The translations under genes and the position numbers were made by a program. From the NCBI GenBank assembly GCA_003586115.2, contig QVOM02000042.1, positions 80,069,620-80,133,619 of the forward strand: a stretch of 64,000 nt of DNA, read 5' to 3'. The stretch is from Salvator merianae (Eukaryota; Chordata; Lepidosauria; Squamata; Teiidae). The notes under the pieces are model-generated. The model saw only the letters and a list, made by a program, of their open reading frames with translations. It was not told the DNA's origin and made no database searches. Positions 11,301 through 23,860 of the stretch are shown here, in pieces (position 1 is the stretch's first letter; each line of letters starts with the position of its first letter).

Positions 11301-12572
11301 GTTCTGAAGGGATGCATCTTATGGGGAGACAGGGTCGTTATTCCCCCAACAGTAAGAAGAAGGGTGATAGATTTGTTACATAAGGGCCACCCAGGGATAG
11401 TTAGAATGAAGAGTTTGGCAAGAAGCCATTTATGGTGGCCTGGTTTAGATAGGGACATAGAACAGTGGGTAGCTACATGCAGTCCTTGCCAGGAGTCAAG
11501 GCCAAACCCACCAAGAACCACACCAGGGGAATGGGAAACTCCCAGGGGCCCTTGGTCAAGACTCCACATAGACTTTGCAGGTCCGATCGAATCACAATCG
11601 TTCCTAATTGTTGTGGATGCGTACTCAAAATGGGTAGAGATAATTTTGATGGGGGCAACCACCACCTGCGCAACTGTAAAAGCATTGCACAGGCTGTTTG
11701 CCACACATGGCTGCCCAGATGTAATCGTCTCAGATAATGGGCCACAGTTTACATCCAGGCAAATGGAAATTTTCTTGGCCCAACTGGGGATAAGACATGC
11801 TCTAATCTCACCTTATTCCCCTTCCAGCAATGGGCAGGCCGAGCGTTTAGTAAGGGTGGCCAAGGAGGCTCTTAAGCGATCTTCACCTGGGGATGTGCAA
11901 GAATGCCTAGATCAATTTCTCCTAACACAGCATATCACACCCAACACCATCACGAACAAAAGCCCTGCAGAACTCTTAATGGGGTGGAGATTAAGATCCC
12001 CACTGGACAGACTTCAACCCTCTTACACGGTACAGCCAAAAAGAGTAAACAGTTTCCCAGAACGCGTTCTGAATGTAGGAGACACGGTTTACGCAAAAAA
12101 CTTTGATGGGGGAGTTAACTGGCAAAAGGGAACAGTACTCAGTAAAACCGGTCCTAAAACGTACACAGTCCTTCTAGAGGACGGGCGACATTGGAAGAGA
12201 CATATCGACCATCTTCGGGGGTGCCTAGAAACCGCCAGCCTCTGTAATGAACAATTGCAAACTAAAAGTGGAGACATTGACTGTTCACTCCCCACAGGGA
12301 GGTCCGTGCCTTGACATCACCACCCCCAGAACGACTCATCACAATTGGATATAGCGGGGTACTTACCGGACTTCAATCGGCGATCCGACAACAGCAGGGA
12401 AGCACCGCAGGAGGCCGGCGTTGGTATCGCGGACTCAACGCAGGGGATGTCCACACAGGAAAGGCTGACCTCCTCCACCGACTTCCAGAACTCGAGCGAT
12501 CTGCGCAGGTCTGAGGGGGAGGTACGCAGACCCAGCCGATTGGAGGACTATGTCACCTGGTTGAATGATTGA
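8391..12572 (+). pseudogene. Gypsy gag-pol, one frame with three in-frame stops
   Basis: Gag-Pol polyprotein of the Gypsy element. The ATG at 8391 follows the primer-binding site, and one frame runs to the TGA at 12570-12572. Gag capsid-like sequence comes first, then two CCHC-like zinc knuckles (about 9084-9183; the first has unusual spacing). Next come the protease (LDTGS, about 9430) and reverse transcriptase with DLAQAY and the catalytic YFDD at 10272-10283. RNase H follows (TCDAPPYGVGAVL, ITDHKPL), then integrase with an HHCC finger (about 11383-11493) and D, D, E residues (HIDFAG, SDNGPQF, GQAERL). No chromodomain is visible. Three stops interrupt the frame: TAG at 8451, TAA at 8883 and TGA at 12312. 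No frameshift is seen. The uninterrupted stretch from 8886 to 12311 still carries every enzymatic motif. This copy cannot make the full polyprotein as read. Confidence 0.92.
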
Positions 12573-12586
12573 CATATCTGGAAACT

Positions 12587-12599
12587 AGGAGGGGAGGGG
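12587..12599 (+). other. Polypurine tract
   Basis: AGGAGGGGAGGGG lies immediately before the TG of the 3' LTR, the standard position for plus-strand priming. Confidence 0.88.
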
Positions 12600-12852
12600 T
12601 GTTGTGTATGTAAATTCAATATTTGAATGGAAGCCGCGGATTGGCTGCAATACCAAGAGCGGGGGGGGGGGAAACAAACGGCTGTCAAAGCCACACCTCC
12701 AGCACTAGGAAAATGTATAAATAGAGGCCACCGCGCGCGCCTTAGTCGGTTGGGAGTTAGCAGTTGATAGCTGAAGTGTGGACGTTACAACCGCATCTAA
12801 ATAAATCAGATCTTGGTTACAACATGGCTGATTCTTTATTGAGAACTTAACA
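12600..12852 (+). repeat. 3' LTR of the Gypsy element
   Basis: About 97 percent identical to 8101-8351. The differences are scattered substitutions plus one extra G in the G-run and one extra A beside it. Confidence 0.95.
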
Positions 12853-12857
12853 GTAAC
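12853..12857. repeat. Right 5-bp target-site duplication of the Gypsy provirus
   Basis: GTAAC, identical to 8096-8100. Confidence 0.9.
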
Positions 12858-13430
12858 CTTCATGGATGGGTCTACTTCAGCTAGAATGGAAATGTCCATC
12901 TCTTTATTGGCTAGCAATTCTTGTATCTTATTTACAGACTAGCTTGAAATCCCACCTGTAATCAGCTGTAAGGTTGAGAAAGAGTTTCCCTTGCCAGAGA
13001 AATATCAGTTCTCATTTAATGTTTATATGTCAGATGAGCCTAATAAGATTTCTGCCCTTGCTCCAGATAACAGGCATCTTAAACGTCATAGAAAGCTGCT
13101 TTTTAGAGAGGTGTGAAGAGGTGTCAGAAGCGCTAACCTAGCTTTTGCCAAGACAGTAATAAAAGAGAGTAGTGGTCACAAAAGTCTGGTAGCTGACAGA
13201 GGCTGTATTAGCCTAGTTGGAACTATACCAGTTACTTAAAGATAAGGAAAGAGAAGAATTCTTGAGACTTGTGGTGGGCCTGGAAAGAAATTTCAATAGC
13301 GCCTCTGCCCTTTTAGCAGTTACAGCTCTCCATGCCACAAGTACCTGAAAGTTCATGTAACAAAATATTGATTCCCACAAACATGTTTTTGCATTTTGCC
13401 TGTGGTATGAAATTATGGGTCACATATGAA
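12858..13430. other. Intronic sequence without recognised genes
   Basis: This continues the sequence that was contiguous with 8095 before the Gypsy insertion. I see no coding signal. Confidence 0.45.
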
Positions 13431-13433
13431 AAT

Positions 13434-13575
13434 GTTAGTCCAGCATCCTGTCTCACATATGACTGAGCAATTGCTTCTGGACATTCTCAAGCAAAAGACA
13501 AAGGCAAAATCTTCACCTGCTCATGATTCCCTGCAAATGGCCTCTAGAGGGATCCTGCCTGGTAGATCTTGCATA
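13434..13575 (-). mobile_element. CR1 3' UTR remnant
   Basis: Phrases such as AGTCCAGCATCCTGTCTCA, CAATTGCTTCTGGACATTCT and ATGATTCCCTGCAAATGG align collinearly with the 3' ends of the CR1 copies at 23.9 kb and 41.6 kb. It is a short, diverged fragment lacking the terminal 3' repeats. Confidence 0.7.
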
Positions 13576-15000
13576 ACCTCTGTATTCAAGTGGAAGAAAG
13601 CTGCTCTCCTAAGACTAAGGAGAGGTAACAGGACTTTGCAAGAGGAATTTAGAGGAATAACTGAAGATGCTCTGGTAAGTTTGTGAAGTGGATCTTCTGG
13701 GTTTGGGAGATTTTGGTAGGCAGTTGGTGTGCGGCTGGTTTAGATTGGGACTGGTTTCTAAGGTAGCTTGAGTGTATAGTCTGAGGGAGGAGAGTCTTGA
13801 ACATATTGTCTGAGTTGGCAAGTGGCCCTGCAGCCTGGAGAGGGCCAGGTGCCATGGGTGCAGGGGCAGAGAGCCTCCTGAGAGAAACTCAGCATGAAAC
13901 TTGAGCCAGCACCCAGAATCAACACCCCAGGGCGCAAAGGCCTTTGTCTGTGGGCACTATGTGTCGTTGGCCCAACGTGATCCTCAAGAGTGTGGGCAGC
14001 CGCCTCAGGCAGAGGACCTTGTGAAAGGTACTGCGTGCCAGTGCAGAAGGCCTCATGATGGGTGCTGAGAGGCCCTGGGACACTGCCTAGGTAATTGGCA
14101 CCAAGGCAGAGGGCCTCATGAAGGGCACTGAGAGGCTCTGGCAGGAACAGCAAGGAAGGGTGATTTGAACTACCACCTGGAGTACCCTTTGCCTTGGTGC
14201 CAGTGGCCTTCTATCAGGCAGCCATGAGTGACAGGCCTGGCCACATAAGGTGTCTATGGCATAGCCACGAGGCTTTGTGGAGAGAGCACAGGGCTACAGC
14301 CCGACCAGGCCACATGCGCCTACAGAGAAGGAAGGTGAAGGTAAGTATATGTTGTTTGTCCTTCCCCAGGTGCTCAGGACCCTAGAAGGGCCATGGAATA
14401 CAGAGAGGCTGTTGTAGAGGAGATGGCAGGCCCCAGTAACATTGAACTCTGGCCAAAGAAGCATATATTAACCTTCGGTCAGGCAAGCCAGCGATACAGT
14501 GGCTTGGGGCTCTCTCTTTGCATGGAAGCCCTCTCACATTGACTCTCTGCCTCCCCTACCTGACCTTAACCTAACCCTGGCTTAGTCCTGGTGCCTCCCC
14601 AGTATTCATTGGGGGAGGACTGAGTGGGATGGGGGAGTTAGGAGAGCAGCAGATCCAGGCTCTGCTTAGGGAGAGAAAGAGAACTCTACTGTAGGCTGAA
14701 CATTCTCGTGGATGAGGCTACCTGCATTTTTTGTTATCAAGGAAGCCAGAAATTTCAGGTAATTTTCTGAACCTCCCATCCCATCTTAGATGTATTTGCC
14801 TGAAATCTAAACTATTTTGTGGGGAGGGGGATTTCCTTCAGAGTCTGTTGCCCCTCTTCCAAAATGGCAGTTTCTCATTTATCCATCCCACAAATATTAT
14901 CTCTGACAGCTGCCCTTATAAAGAGATTTTACAAGCTTACCTTACTTTGATAAAACATTTGTGTATGAAGTTTCCTTTTAAAAAAAAAGTCCGCTGAAGA
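13576..15000. other. Sequence with a GC-richer degenerate repeat, no gene
   Basis: At 14030-14150 two ~65-bp stretches resemble each other (CAGAAGGCCTCATGATGGGT and CAGAGGGCCTCATGAAGGGC), and weaker echoes extend from 13840 to 14230. This makes a minus-strand stretch of 131 codons look open, but it has no protein signature. The remainder is unremarkable. Confidence 0.4.
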
Positions 15001-15004
15001 TTGC

Positions 15005-16655
15005 AGAGGGTTGTTTATTTTAAATACCTCTCATGTAAGTCAGTTCAATAATAAAACATGTACGGTTGCTGATATTCAAATTTTGGGTTATTACTGCCTT
15101 AGCTGCCATCAGGAATTGTTTAACTATGTACTTGTCCTATTCAATTATTTGCCTGTCAAATTTATATAATAAACGTATTTCTTTTGATCAGACTATCTTG
15201 GTGTGAATTATTTTGTTAATCTCTTTACCATTTTTTTTCCAAAATTTCCTTGCAGCTACACATTCCCACCAAATACGTAAATATGTCCGTCTATCCCCAC
15301 ATCTAAACCAGCACTCTGAACTAAAGTTTGGAATCATACAAGAGAGCTGACAAGGGGTTCTATACCATTTATTAATAAATTTTATATGCTGTTCTTTGAT
15401 TTTGTTTTTAATAAATCCAATTTTGTCAATATATATTTTAATATCCTGTTCCACTGTATTGACCTTCTTTTCCCATTGTGCTTGTATTAAGCCTCTCATT
15501 TTTTCCTCTTTTCGTGTTACCAATATATTTTTCCCCAAAAGCCTTTCCCTCCTCTCATTTTAGCTATGATTATTTTTTTCAAATATTGTATTTTCTTTCA
15601 GTACTCCACTCTTAACTCTGTTATTGTTTATAAACTGTATTGTACTCCAATTCTGCAACCAGTAATTAATCCCCAGTTCTTGATTTAATTTAGTCCAACT
15701 TATTGAATTTCCTCTATCATCATATAAATCTTCTAATGTTTTATATCCTTTACTTTTCATTGTATTTAATAATGACAAAAACCAAATAATAACAAGACAT
15801 TTATTCTAATAATCTTTGAATCTGGAATGCTTGAAAATATTCCTCCAAATTTGGAATTCCCCAACCACTTCCCCATTGATGTGCATGTAAAGTCATCTTT
15901 CTCTCTCTTGGCTTTTTACCTCCAAATATCCACCTAGCTATTCTTCTGTCCCATTTCCTTAAGGGTTTTATAGAAACTAATTCTGGAAGAACCTGAAATA
16001 AATATAATAATTTGGGTATTCTCAACATTTTTAAAGCCTAATTTTAAATAAAATACTCATATTTTTCTTCTTCATTTGGAAAATGTAGACTTCCCAATAT
16101 TTCATCTTCTCTATATCCATCTTCATCCCTGTGACCATCCTAATATTATCCTGTTCCTTTGGGGCGGAGTCATTAAATGTTATTATTTCTGATTTATCCA
16201 TATTTATAATTAATCCCAAGGTTTCTTTAAAATTTTCAGTTAAATCTTTCATTGAATTAATCATTTCTTCTGGCTGTTCTTCTGGCTGTTCCACTGCTAA
16301 GATTGCATCGTCTGTAGACAAATTTAATTAATCTCATTGTTTACCATTCTATAACCTGATCACTGTCTATTCTCTCTTATCTCATTAGCAAACAGTTCCA
16401 TAGCCAGAACATCCTTGTCTTGTGCCTTTTCCTATTTCAAAATTTCATGATTTAATTCCATTATTTTTGTATAATTCTGTTATCATTTTTGAAAATGTTT
16501 CTCCCAAATCAAACTTCCGACATATCTTATTTAAATATTCATGATTCACAGAGTCAATTGCTTTATAAAGATCCAATTTTAATAAAACCAATTTCTTTTT
16601 ATTAATTCTAGCATGGTCTATGACTGTTTTCCTGTGATGCACATGGGTCATAACG
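15005..16655 (-). mobile_element. L1 LINE fragment (RT to 3' end)
   Basis: Minus-strand L1 ORF2 remnant. In reading order, LLKLDLYKAIDSVNHEYL (RT, 16445-16651) comes first. Then the palm with a degraded active site (STDDAILAVEQPEEQ for the usual ADD, near 16300), the thumb (15801-16028), and the C-terminal cysteine-rich region (FINKWYRTPCQLS, CWFRCGDRRTYLRIWWEC) at about 15300. The ORF2 tail and 3' UTR continue to about 15005. Several frame breaks separate the blocks. It is 5'-truncated within the RT, and both catalytic context and frame are lost. Confidence 0.85.
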
Positions 16656-16659
16656 GCAA

Positions 16660-18120
16660 AATTGAGACACCTACTGAAGTGAATTGAAAAAACTGTTTAG
16701 AACTGAGAATTTTGGGGGTTTGAGCTGCTACTTGGTATTGGTAGGCTGGGTTTGAAATGGTCCTAGGTTTAAAAGAGAATTGTCTGCATTTGAAACAACA
16801 CTGACTGTGTTATTGGCTTTTTCATCTATTGGGGGAGGAGCTCTGGTGCATAGGGTACAAAATGCAATTAATGTGGATGACATGGCAATCTTTGAAATAC
16901 TTTAGCTGAGATTAATGGTCCCTTCCTCAGTTGAACTGAGGAAGTCCTTTGCAGTATACACAACCTTCATTGGTCTATTTCTCTGTGGGGCCAGGGCAGA
17001 AAGGGGGGCAGTATTGAGCAATCTGTTTCCTGCTCAATTTCAAGTGAGGTCTTAGGGATATGCATTTCCAATTTAGATGTCGTTGTAAGTAGAGTCTTAT
17101 AGGTACTGAGCTTGTAATAAATGCAGCTGCATTTATTTGGATTGTGCTCAAACTAGCGTTTATTTGTCATTTGTACAAACAAACTGGAATCAGGTATGGG
17201 AGGCTCAAAGGGAGTCTCTGACCTCTGTTGGGGGTGGGTGGGCATGGATCACTGACAGTTCCTAGTTGTGATAGATCTCAGGAAGTGTATTTACATTTCT
17301 GTTTGGTAGAGCATGCCGATAAGTTCATTGTCTTTCCTTTCAGCTAGCACTCCAGTTCAGGGCTTTCCCCTTGGGCAGTTGTTAGGGCCAAGGTCTTCAC
17401 CTAGGTTCTAGCAGCAGCACTGGTGCCTCTCAGGCTTCAAGGATTGCCTGTCTTCTTGTTCTGGATGACCTCATGGCCTCATTCTACAAGAAAGCAATGA
17501 AGGAAGTGCAATGGTTTTTGTGCATCTAACTTCTGTGAGATTTCTCATAATCCAGCAGATGAGCCACCTTCCCCCCTCACAGCAACTAGTCCAATTTGGC
17601 GCCTGTATATTTCCCTTCACAAATTACGTTCACCCATGTTAGGACAGGGTCCTTAAGCTAACTGAGGAAGCTGAGCCTTCTGAGCCTGTGGACCCCGGGC
17701 CTCAGAAATCTGACCAGGCCCCTAGGGCTTATGATTTCCTGTATAGACATGTTGCCCTGGGTCAGGCACCTCCTCAGGCCCCTGCAGTGGCATTTTCTCC
17801 CCTTCCAGTTCTTTATTGTGCAATGACTGTCAGGCTCTAGCTCATCTGGCTGGAGCCAAAGGTGAGTTGCTTAGCTCTACCAGAATTTTGCCCTCATCAG
17901 GGGCACACATGTCTTGGTAATGATGAACATCATAACTACCAAAGCACACATCAACAGCCAAGGAAACATGCTCTTTCCCCTTACAGCAGCTCTCTTACAT
18001 GACCCTTCACTTCTTGTGGGGGGCATTGATCTGATCAATAATCTGAGCATGGGGAAAGCCTGGGCTGGAGAGGGTTGTCTCTCCTCTCGGGCATTTCAGG
18101 ACATCCACTGGCACCTTAAG
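16660..18120. other. Intronic sequence without recognised genes
   Basis: No coding or repeat signature could be supported in this 1.4-kb stretch. Confidence 0.4.
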
Positions 18121-18121
18121 A

Positions 18122-18328
18122 GGCCAGAGGCGGCAGCTCGTAATGTTACGCGCAGATATTCGCACTTCACAGGCATGGGAGATCATTGGCTGAGGGGTCT
18201 GGATTTTTCCTCAGGATGCCGATGCAAGACCTGCCTAGGGAGGGACATGTTTTTGTAGCCAGCGATCTTCCATGTCTGTGAAGTGCGAACACCCGCATGT
18301 AACGCTGTGAGCCACCGCTGGAGGTCCG
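18122..18328. repeat. Long imperfect inverted repeat (hairpin)
   Basis: The arm at about 18128-18192 and the arm at about 18254-18324 are reverse complements at roughly 80 percent, separated by about 60 bp. The core TTCGCACTTCACAG(G/A)CATGG is nearly perfect in both arms. This looks like a foldback/MITE-type element, or an inverted duplication able to form a long stem. No target duplication was found. Confidence 0.7.
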
Positions 18329-18329
18329 T

Positions 18330-21300
18330 GATGGGCAGAGAAGACTTAGGTCCAAAGGAGCCAAGGGCCAGGGGAATGGGTACCCTGTCTCACCCCTGGT
18401 CTCAGTGACTACTCTGTGCCTGTTCCCAGAACCCCTGGGTTGCCAGACTTACCCAGAGGGTTTGGGGGGAAGGACCCAGGTGCTCCTAGTATCCCCCCAA
18501 GCCAAGAAGGCTGTACTTCCGCATGATAATAGACAGGAGCTCTCTTCCATTGTGGGTTCTGCCCTTGGTGAAGGATCTGCTGTTCCAGGAAAGATCAGGC
18601 ATCCAGACTAAGCATCACTCTGTTTGATCCTATGGCCACTGAATCTGCCCACTTAGTTGGACTGGGATTCTTTTAAGTGGCCATCAGAACCATGCTGGAG
18701 GCCTGGAAGCTTTCCTTGAGACAAATTTATGCCTCTACACATAGACTGTATGTCAGATGGTGTAATAGGAAGGGTATGCCCTGTAGGCACTGGGCAGATT
18801 TTTCCTTCCTCTTAACACTCTGCACCAGGGCTGCCAGATAACCAGCCAAACTAATTATTGTAGCCATACAAAAAGCAAAAAAAAAAAAAAAAAAGCCAAA
18901 TGTGTCTGATTAGTTGGCTGAGTTTAGTCAAAGTTGGCAGTCCTGTCCTGTCCTGCCCTGCGCGGCAAACGGCAGCTTAATCCACTTCCTTCGATGCAGC
19001 TAGGGAGACTACCCTTTTTGCTAATGTATGCATTAAGAGGTTGCTGAGGGGAGCTGGAGCTGAGTACCCATAATTCAGACACATATTCCCTTCCTGAAGG
19101 CTTAACTGGATTTTAGTAACCCATACTTGGCCTCCATTTGGGCCCTTAAGGGTCCTTCAGGGTTCTGTCTCTAAAGGGGGGGGGGGCTTTTTGGTGGCCA
19201 TCACCACCAAAAGCTGAGTGCACACCACAAATATAAGTCTGTATGAGTGATCAAAAGGAAGAAGCACGAATTTGATAGTAATCAGATCATTATCCACTCA
19301 TTATTCCAGATATTCTCAAGTGCCTTCTCATAGTCTTCAGATCTGATTAATGCTTCTCATTATCTAGATGGTTTGGTATCCCCCAAGGCAATTTGGATAA
19401 ATGAACCTGAGTTGTGCTTGAGTACAATAGTGTATTCTTTTTATTGGCATAAGTAAATAAATAAATAAATTCCATATTTATTGGAAACAGTGTTTCTTTA
19501 TTGGGAATGTAATTTTTGCTTACAGTTAAAATGAACTTAGAGATATATAATGTACTAGATTGACAGACCAGTTGTCCATATCTAACCTTATGGGAAATTT
19601 TTCATTTTTTAATTTACATTAGTGTTAGGCTATTTCACTGTGCAATTGTAAAGCACTGTTATTGAATTCTACCATGCACTTTATATTCCCAAAATTGGAG
19701 CAAACATAATTTGTGATAAAATTCATTTTATTGTGCAGAATAGAAAACCAAATAACAATTTGGTAGCAAGGTATTTTGTGCAATAAAAAGGTTTCTTTGG
19801 CTAGAAAACGTTTGAAAAAATGCAGAGAGGTGCATTTCATTGCCACTATATCATAGAATTCACAATAATTACAAACTAGATTAGTTCCTATATTGTCTTT
19901 TCAGTGAAAAACAAGATAACACAAGAACTCTGTCATTATTAGTTTCCCTAGTTAAAAGATTTAACAATAAAGCACGGAGCAGTGACTACGGCTACATGTA
20001 TATACAGGGAAAGAGACCAGAGGGCACATTTACAGCATGGAGTGCAATGGAGGAGCCTGTGTTGCAGCCAGGCATCTCTTTCTGATGCTGGACTTGTGCT
20101 TTCCTTGCTGTGCAAAGTGGAAAAGCAGGAGGAAATAATCAGGAACAGATTCATTTTAATGAAAAGATCAGAAACAGTGTGAGTACTAAAATATCTGGGT
20201 TTTTTTTTTAAATCCTGTAGAAAGTTCAAGGACTGGGAACTCGGAATTCTTATTTTTATTTTTTTAATTAAAGTTAATAATTTGCATTTGGAAAAGGACA
20301 GGCGGTGTTATTTTTCTGACATTCAGGATGGGTGGGACTTTGGCTGCACCCAGACAGGCCCTAAAACATGGAAGTGTCACACATATCTGTGACAATCCCA
20401 TATTGGATTGTCATACATATCTGTGGCAATGCCAGCATAGCCCCAGGATATAAAGTGAAAATCCCATGGTATCACTATTCCAGGAAAAGAACTCCCAACT
20501 CAGGTTTCCCCCAAATAGCAATATGAGCTTACTTGTCTGGATACTTGCTCCAGGGAGCCACCATCTTGGAAATGGCCACCATGCATGTGTGGTGGCCGAT
20601 GATTGCACACTTCCAAGTGTTTTGCACTATCGAAATACCCAGAAGTGCATGTCATGCCATTGCAGGAGCACGTGCCCAGCCAGATAAGGGCACATGCTTG
20701 CCTTGTAATTTTGTCCTGCCATCTGACAAGGACTACAAGAGGCAGGATCTAAACAAAATTTTGCATTTTCCTCTTGCCATCTGGAAGCAGCCTTTGTGTG
20801 TTGCCAATGAATCACTGTTCCTACTCAAAAAGATCTAGGAGTGGAAGCAAGGGAACAAGGCACAGGAGCAGAGAGAAGGTAGCATGTGGAATGGGATTTA
20901 AAGGCAAAAAAAAGAAGTGGTGGTTGGGCCAACAGGAAGCACTTCCATTTGGTCTCCCTGTGGATGTGGCTCATAGAGCCTTATAAGTGCATCCTTCCCT
21001 TGGCATGGCAGGTCTGATTTATTTCCCATTTGTGTAGTGATTAGAAATGAACATGTCCTAGTGTTTTGAATTTAGGGCCCCTTCGGAGTCCATTCTCAGC
21101 AGTTTGTTCTGATCAATAGGAGCTGGGATGATTGGATAAGAATCTCCAGATTTTAAACAAATATCAGATCTTCTGTTTCCAGTCTGTGCCACAGAGTACA
21201 CCAGATAGCTCAGGATAAGAAACATAAAATACACATCTAGCTGCTTTGAAAATATGAGGGCAGATGGACATAGTGTACCCAAGCTTTTTTGTGGCTACTT

Positions 21301-22400
21301 TTTGGTAGCCTTTGTCCAACTAACGAGTACCTGATTTATTGCTAAATCCGTTTATTTGAAAAGCTCCATTTAGCTTCACTGAGTAAATCTGTTCAAAATC
21401 CATTGGTTATTTGCCCATCCTTATTGAATACTGCTTAACCCTGAGTTTCAGAAAAGAGATATTATGCCCCATTTGCTCAGGAGACAGTAGCTACCACTAG
21501 AACAAATGGGAGAACTGACAGAACGGAGTTAATAAATGTGATAGAGACACATGATAATTTCTAGATGCAAGACTGTGCTGCTTTCCTCAAGAAGCTAATC
21601 CAAAAAGGAGGGGCATAGCTGCACACGTTTTTTGATCAAGAAGATATCATACAAATTGCCCTCTGAGATACAAAGCATGCTTAGACTATATCCCAGTTAG
21701 AAACAAGTAGGCAATCTAGTGTTTTAGCATCTTGCTGTTGTTTTAGATTTATTCACATCACCCTGTATTTTTATGTGCAAGCAACTTGGACTTCTAAGTG
21801 AATAACAGTACACAAATATAAACAATAAACTATCATGAATTTATCAATAAGCAGTCATCCAGTCATCAGTCCATATACTCTTATCCTGAACAAATTAATA
21901 AATATAAGCCGTTGTAATGCCAAGTTTTTTTAAAAAAATAGCACAATTGCAGATGTATTTATACATTTATTTTAAGTATGTTGAATTCTAACAGTTTGTT
22001 TTATTTGGCTAGAAATAGGTAACATTTCTGGGTGGTTTTTTTCCACTCAAGGTTAATGCAAAAATGACAGGCTAACTCCTCCCCAAATCCAAATATATGT
22101 GGCCCCAGCAAATGTTGATTGAGATATGACAAAAATCATGTGCTTATAATTTTACACAAAAGAAAAGAAAATGTTTTGAATTAAAAGGGGTGATGTTACA
22201 TGCAGAATCTTAAGAAGAGACTTCACCACATGTACAACTCTTTAAGTTCTTATGCAGTGAAACTTTTGATAGCATCAACTATCATGAATTCTGAAGGGTT
22301 ATAGCTCTGAATGTTTTCCTGGGATACAACTGGTGATAGTTCCTGGCTTAATCTTCTAAAACCACTTTTAAAATGTCTATATCTGATTCTTACTTAACCA
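18330..22400. other. Intronic sequence with short simple repeats
   Basis: About 4 kb without genes. Small features: an A-run at about 18878-18895, a G-run near 19180, (TAAA)n near 19455, and a 22-bp near-repeat centred on the palindrome TGTCACACATATCTGTGACA (20375-20396, echoed at 20409-20430). The rest shows nothing recognisable. Confidence 0.4.
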
Positions 22401-22407
22401 AATCACT

Positions 22408-22452
22408 TGCACGCTCCCTCCCTCCCTCCCTCCCCTTCTCCCTCCCCCCTCC
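22408..22452. repeat. (TCCC)n pyrimidine tract
   Basis: CTCCCTCCCTCCCTCCC followed by imperfect CCCTCC units. Simple repeat. Confidence 0.8.
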
Positions 22453-23860
22453 TATATATAATGGAAATGTCTATTAATAAACCTCTCTGAATAATGCAGT
22501 CCCAGTCCAGGATCCTGGCTGCTACAATAGCTGAGAGTTTTTATCTCTCATTTTGAGTTCTCAAACTGTTGTTTGCCCCATGGGCCAGAGTACATCTGAC
22601 AAGAATAAGTACGGTACAACTGATGATCTTTTAAAATTTTCGGCAGTAAATAGCAAATAATGTGACAGAAATCTTAAACTTTGTTTTCTGGAGCCAGTGC
22701 AGTACAACCACCCCCACCCACCACACCACCCCCACACACAATGGATTTGGACAGAAAGGAGACCTGGAGTTAAATATCAAGAAGATAATTCAGAACTCCT
22801 CTCCCTTCCTCATCCTTCCTCACACAGTTATGGTAAGAACAGAAGGAAATATCCTCATCAATACTGCTAAGTTTCCTGGACACATTGTCTCTGTTGTTTG
22901 TTTTTAAAATCTTCCCACCATTAGCAAATTATTATGAATAATGATAGCAGCATGTAACTCATATGTTGAGGAGACAATTTCACTAAAATCTAGCGTAACC
23001 CAGTAACAGACATTCCCCAAAGTATTGTACTCTGGTTTCTTGGAGCAGACAGAAAGTGTGATCAAACATGCTTAAAGAGATGCAATCTGGATGAATCTGA
23101 GACTGTAAATTTGTTCCATCTAAATTGCCTTATCCCATCCTGAAGCCTGGGAATAGGTGTTTCTTCCTCATATGGGGTAAAATAACACAGAAAGTGTCTC
23201 TTTCTTTTAGACCCTGGCCAGTTAGTGGTGAGCACTCATTGTCAAGGAAGGCATTGCCAGACCTTGAGGCAACAAACACTGAAGGAGGAAAAATAAGGTA
23301 GACTTATACGCTTTTTCTTAAAGGAGTGACCAAAAAAAATCCTGTCTGATCTCATTCAGATTCATTAAGGGAATGCTTAATACATTTTTAGGATGGATTC
23401 TTCCCTTTGATTCTTCACCTTGTACAACACAAAGTTACCATCCATGGGAAGTGGTTGCTAAGTAGAGATGCTCTAGAGCTAGTTAGGCACAAGGCAGAAG
23501 TTATACATGAGGCACATTGAATCTGCTTTCTTCCTGTGGCTATAGATAATATGGATGTTTGACCTGGAGGATTCTGGGCAGAGGAAATTGTCAAGATGAT
23601 TTATTTTGAAAAACATACATGTGCAACCCAGTGTGCTGCTTGGACCTTTGTTCATGTGTCAGCCTAGGCAGTTATCTAGTTCACCTAATGGTAGAAACAT
23701 CTTTGTAGCTACAATGAACGTATGTTTAAAAAGAGTATGCTGAAACATACACCGATTTGATTGAATTTCTGGTATGGTTTTTTAGGTCCATGCCAAACAA
23801 AACTCTACCAAAGAGACACTTTTGCCAGATCATTGATGCCATATGATATTCACACACTTA
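22453..23860. other. Intronic sequence without recognised genes
   Basis: No gene is seen. A CCACCC/CACACA-rich tract lies at about 22708-22740. Confidence 0.4.

Larger units (their letters stand above)
8101..12852 (+). mobile_element. Complete Ty3/Gypsy LTR retrotransposon
   Basis: Complete proviral structure of 4752 bp: 5-bp target duplication, 251-bp 5' LTR, primer-binding site, one gag-pol reading frame, polypurine tract, 253-bp 3' LTR and the second duplication. The domain order is nucleocapsid, protease, reverse transcriptase, RNase H, integrase, which is the Gypsy order (Copia has integrase first). There is no env gene, only 27 bp between the last coding stop and the 3' LTR. The LTRs differ at about seven bases plus two 1-bp length changes, about 97 percent identity, so the insertion is fairly young. 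Protein text resembles the Mag/K02A2.6-type branch, but that placement is from general resemblance only. Confidence 0.97.

Noticed and set aside
13758..14153. 131-codon open stretch on the minus strand
   Set aside because: It overlaps a degenerate GC-rich repeat (EALCLGANYLGS and EAFCTGTQYLSQ are repeat translations). No domain and no splice context.
20375..20430. Palindromic near-repeat TGTCACACATATCTGTGACA
   Set aside because: Two imperfect copies only. No element ends or known binding site can be supported.
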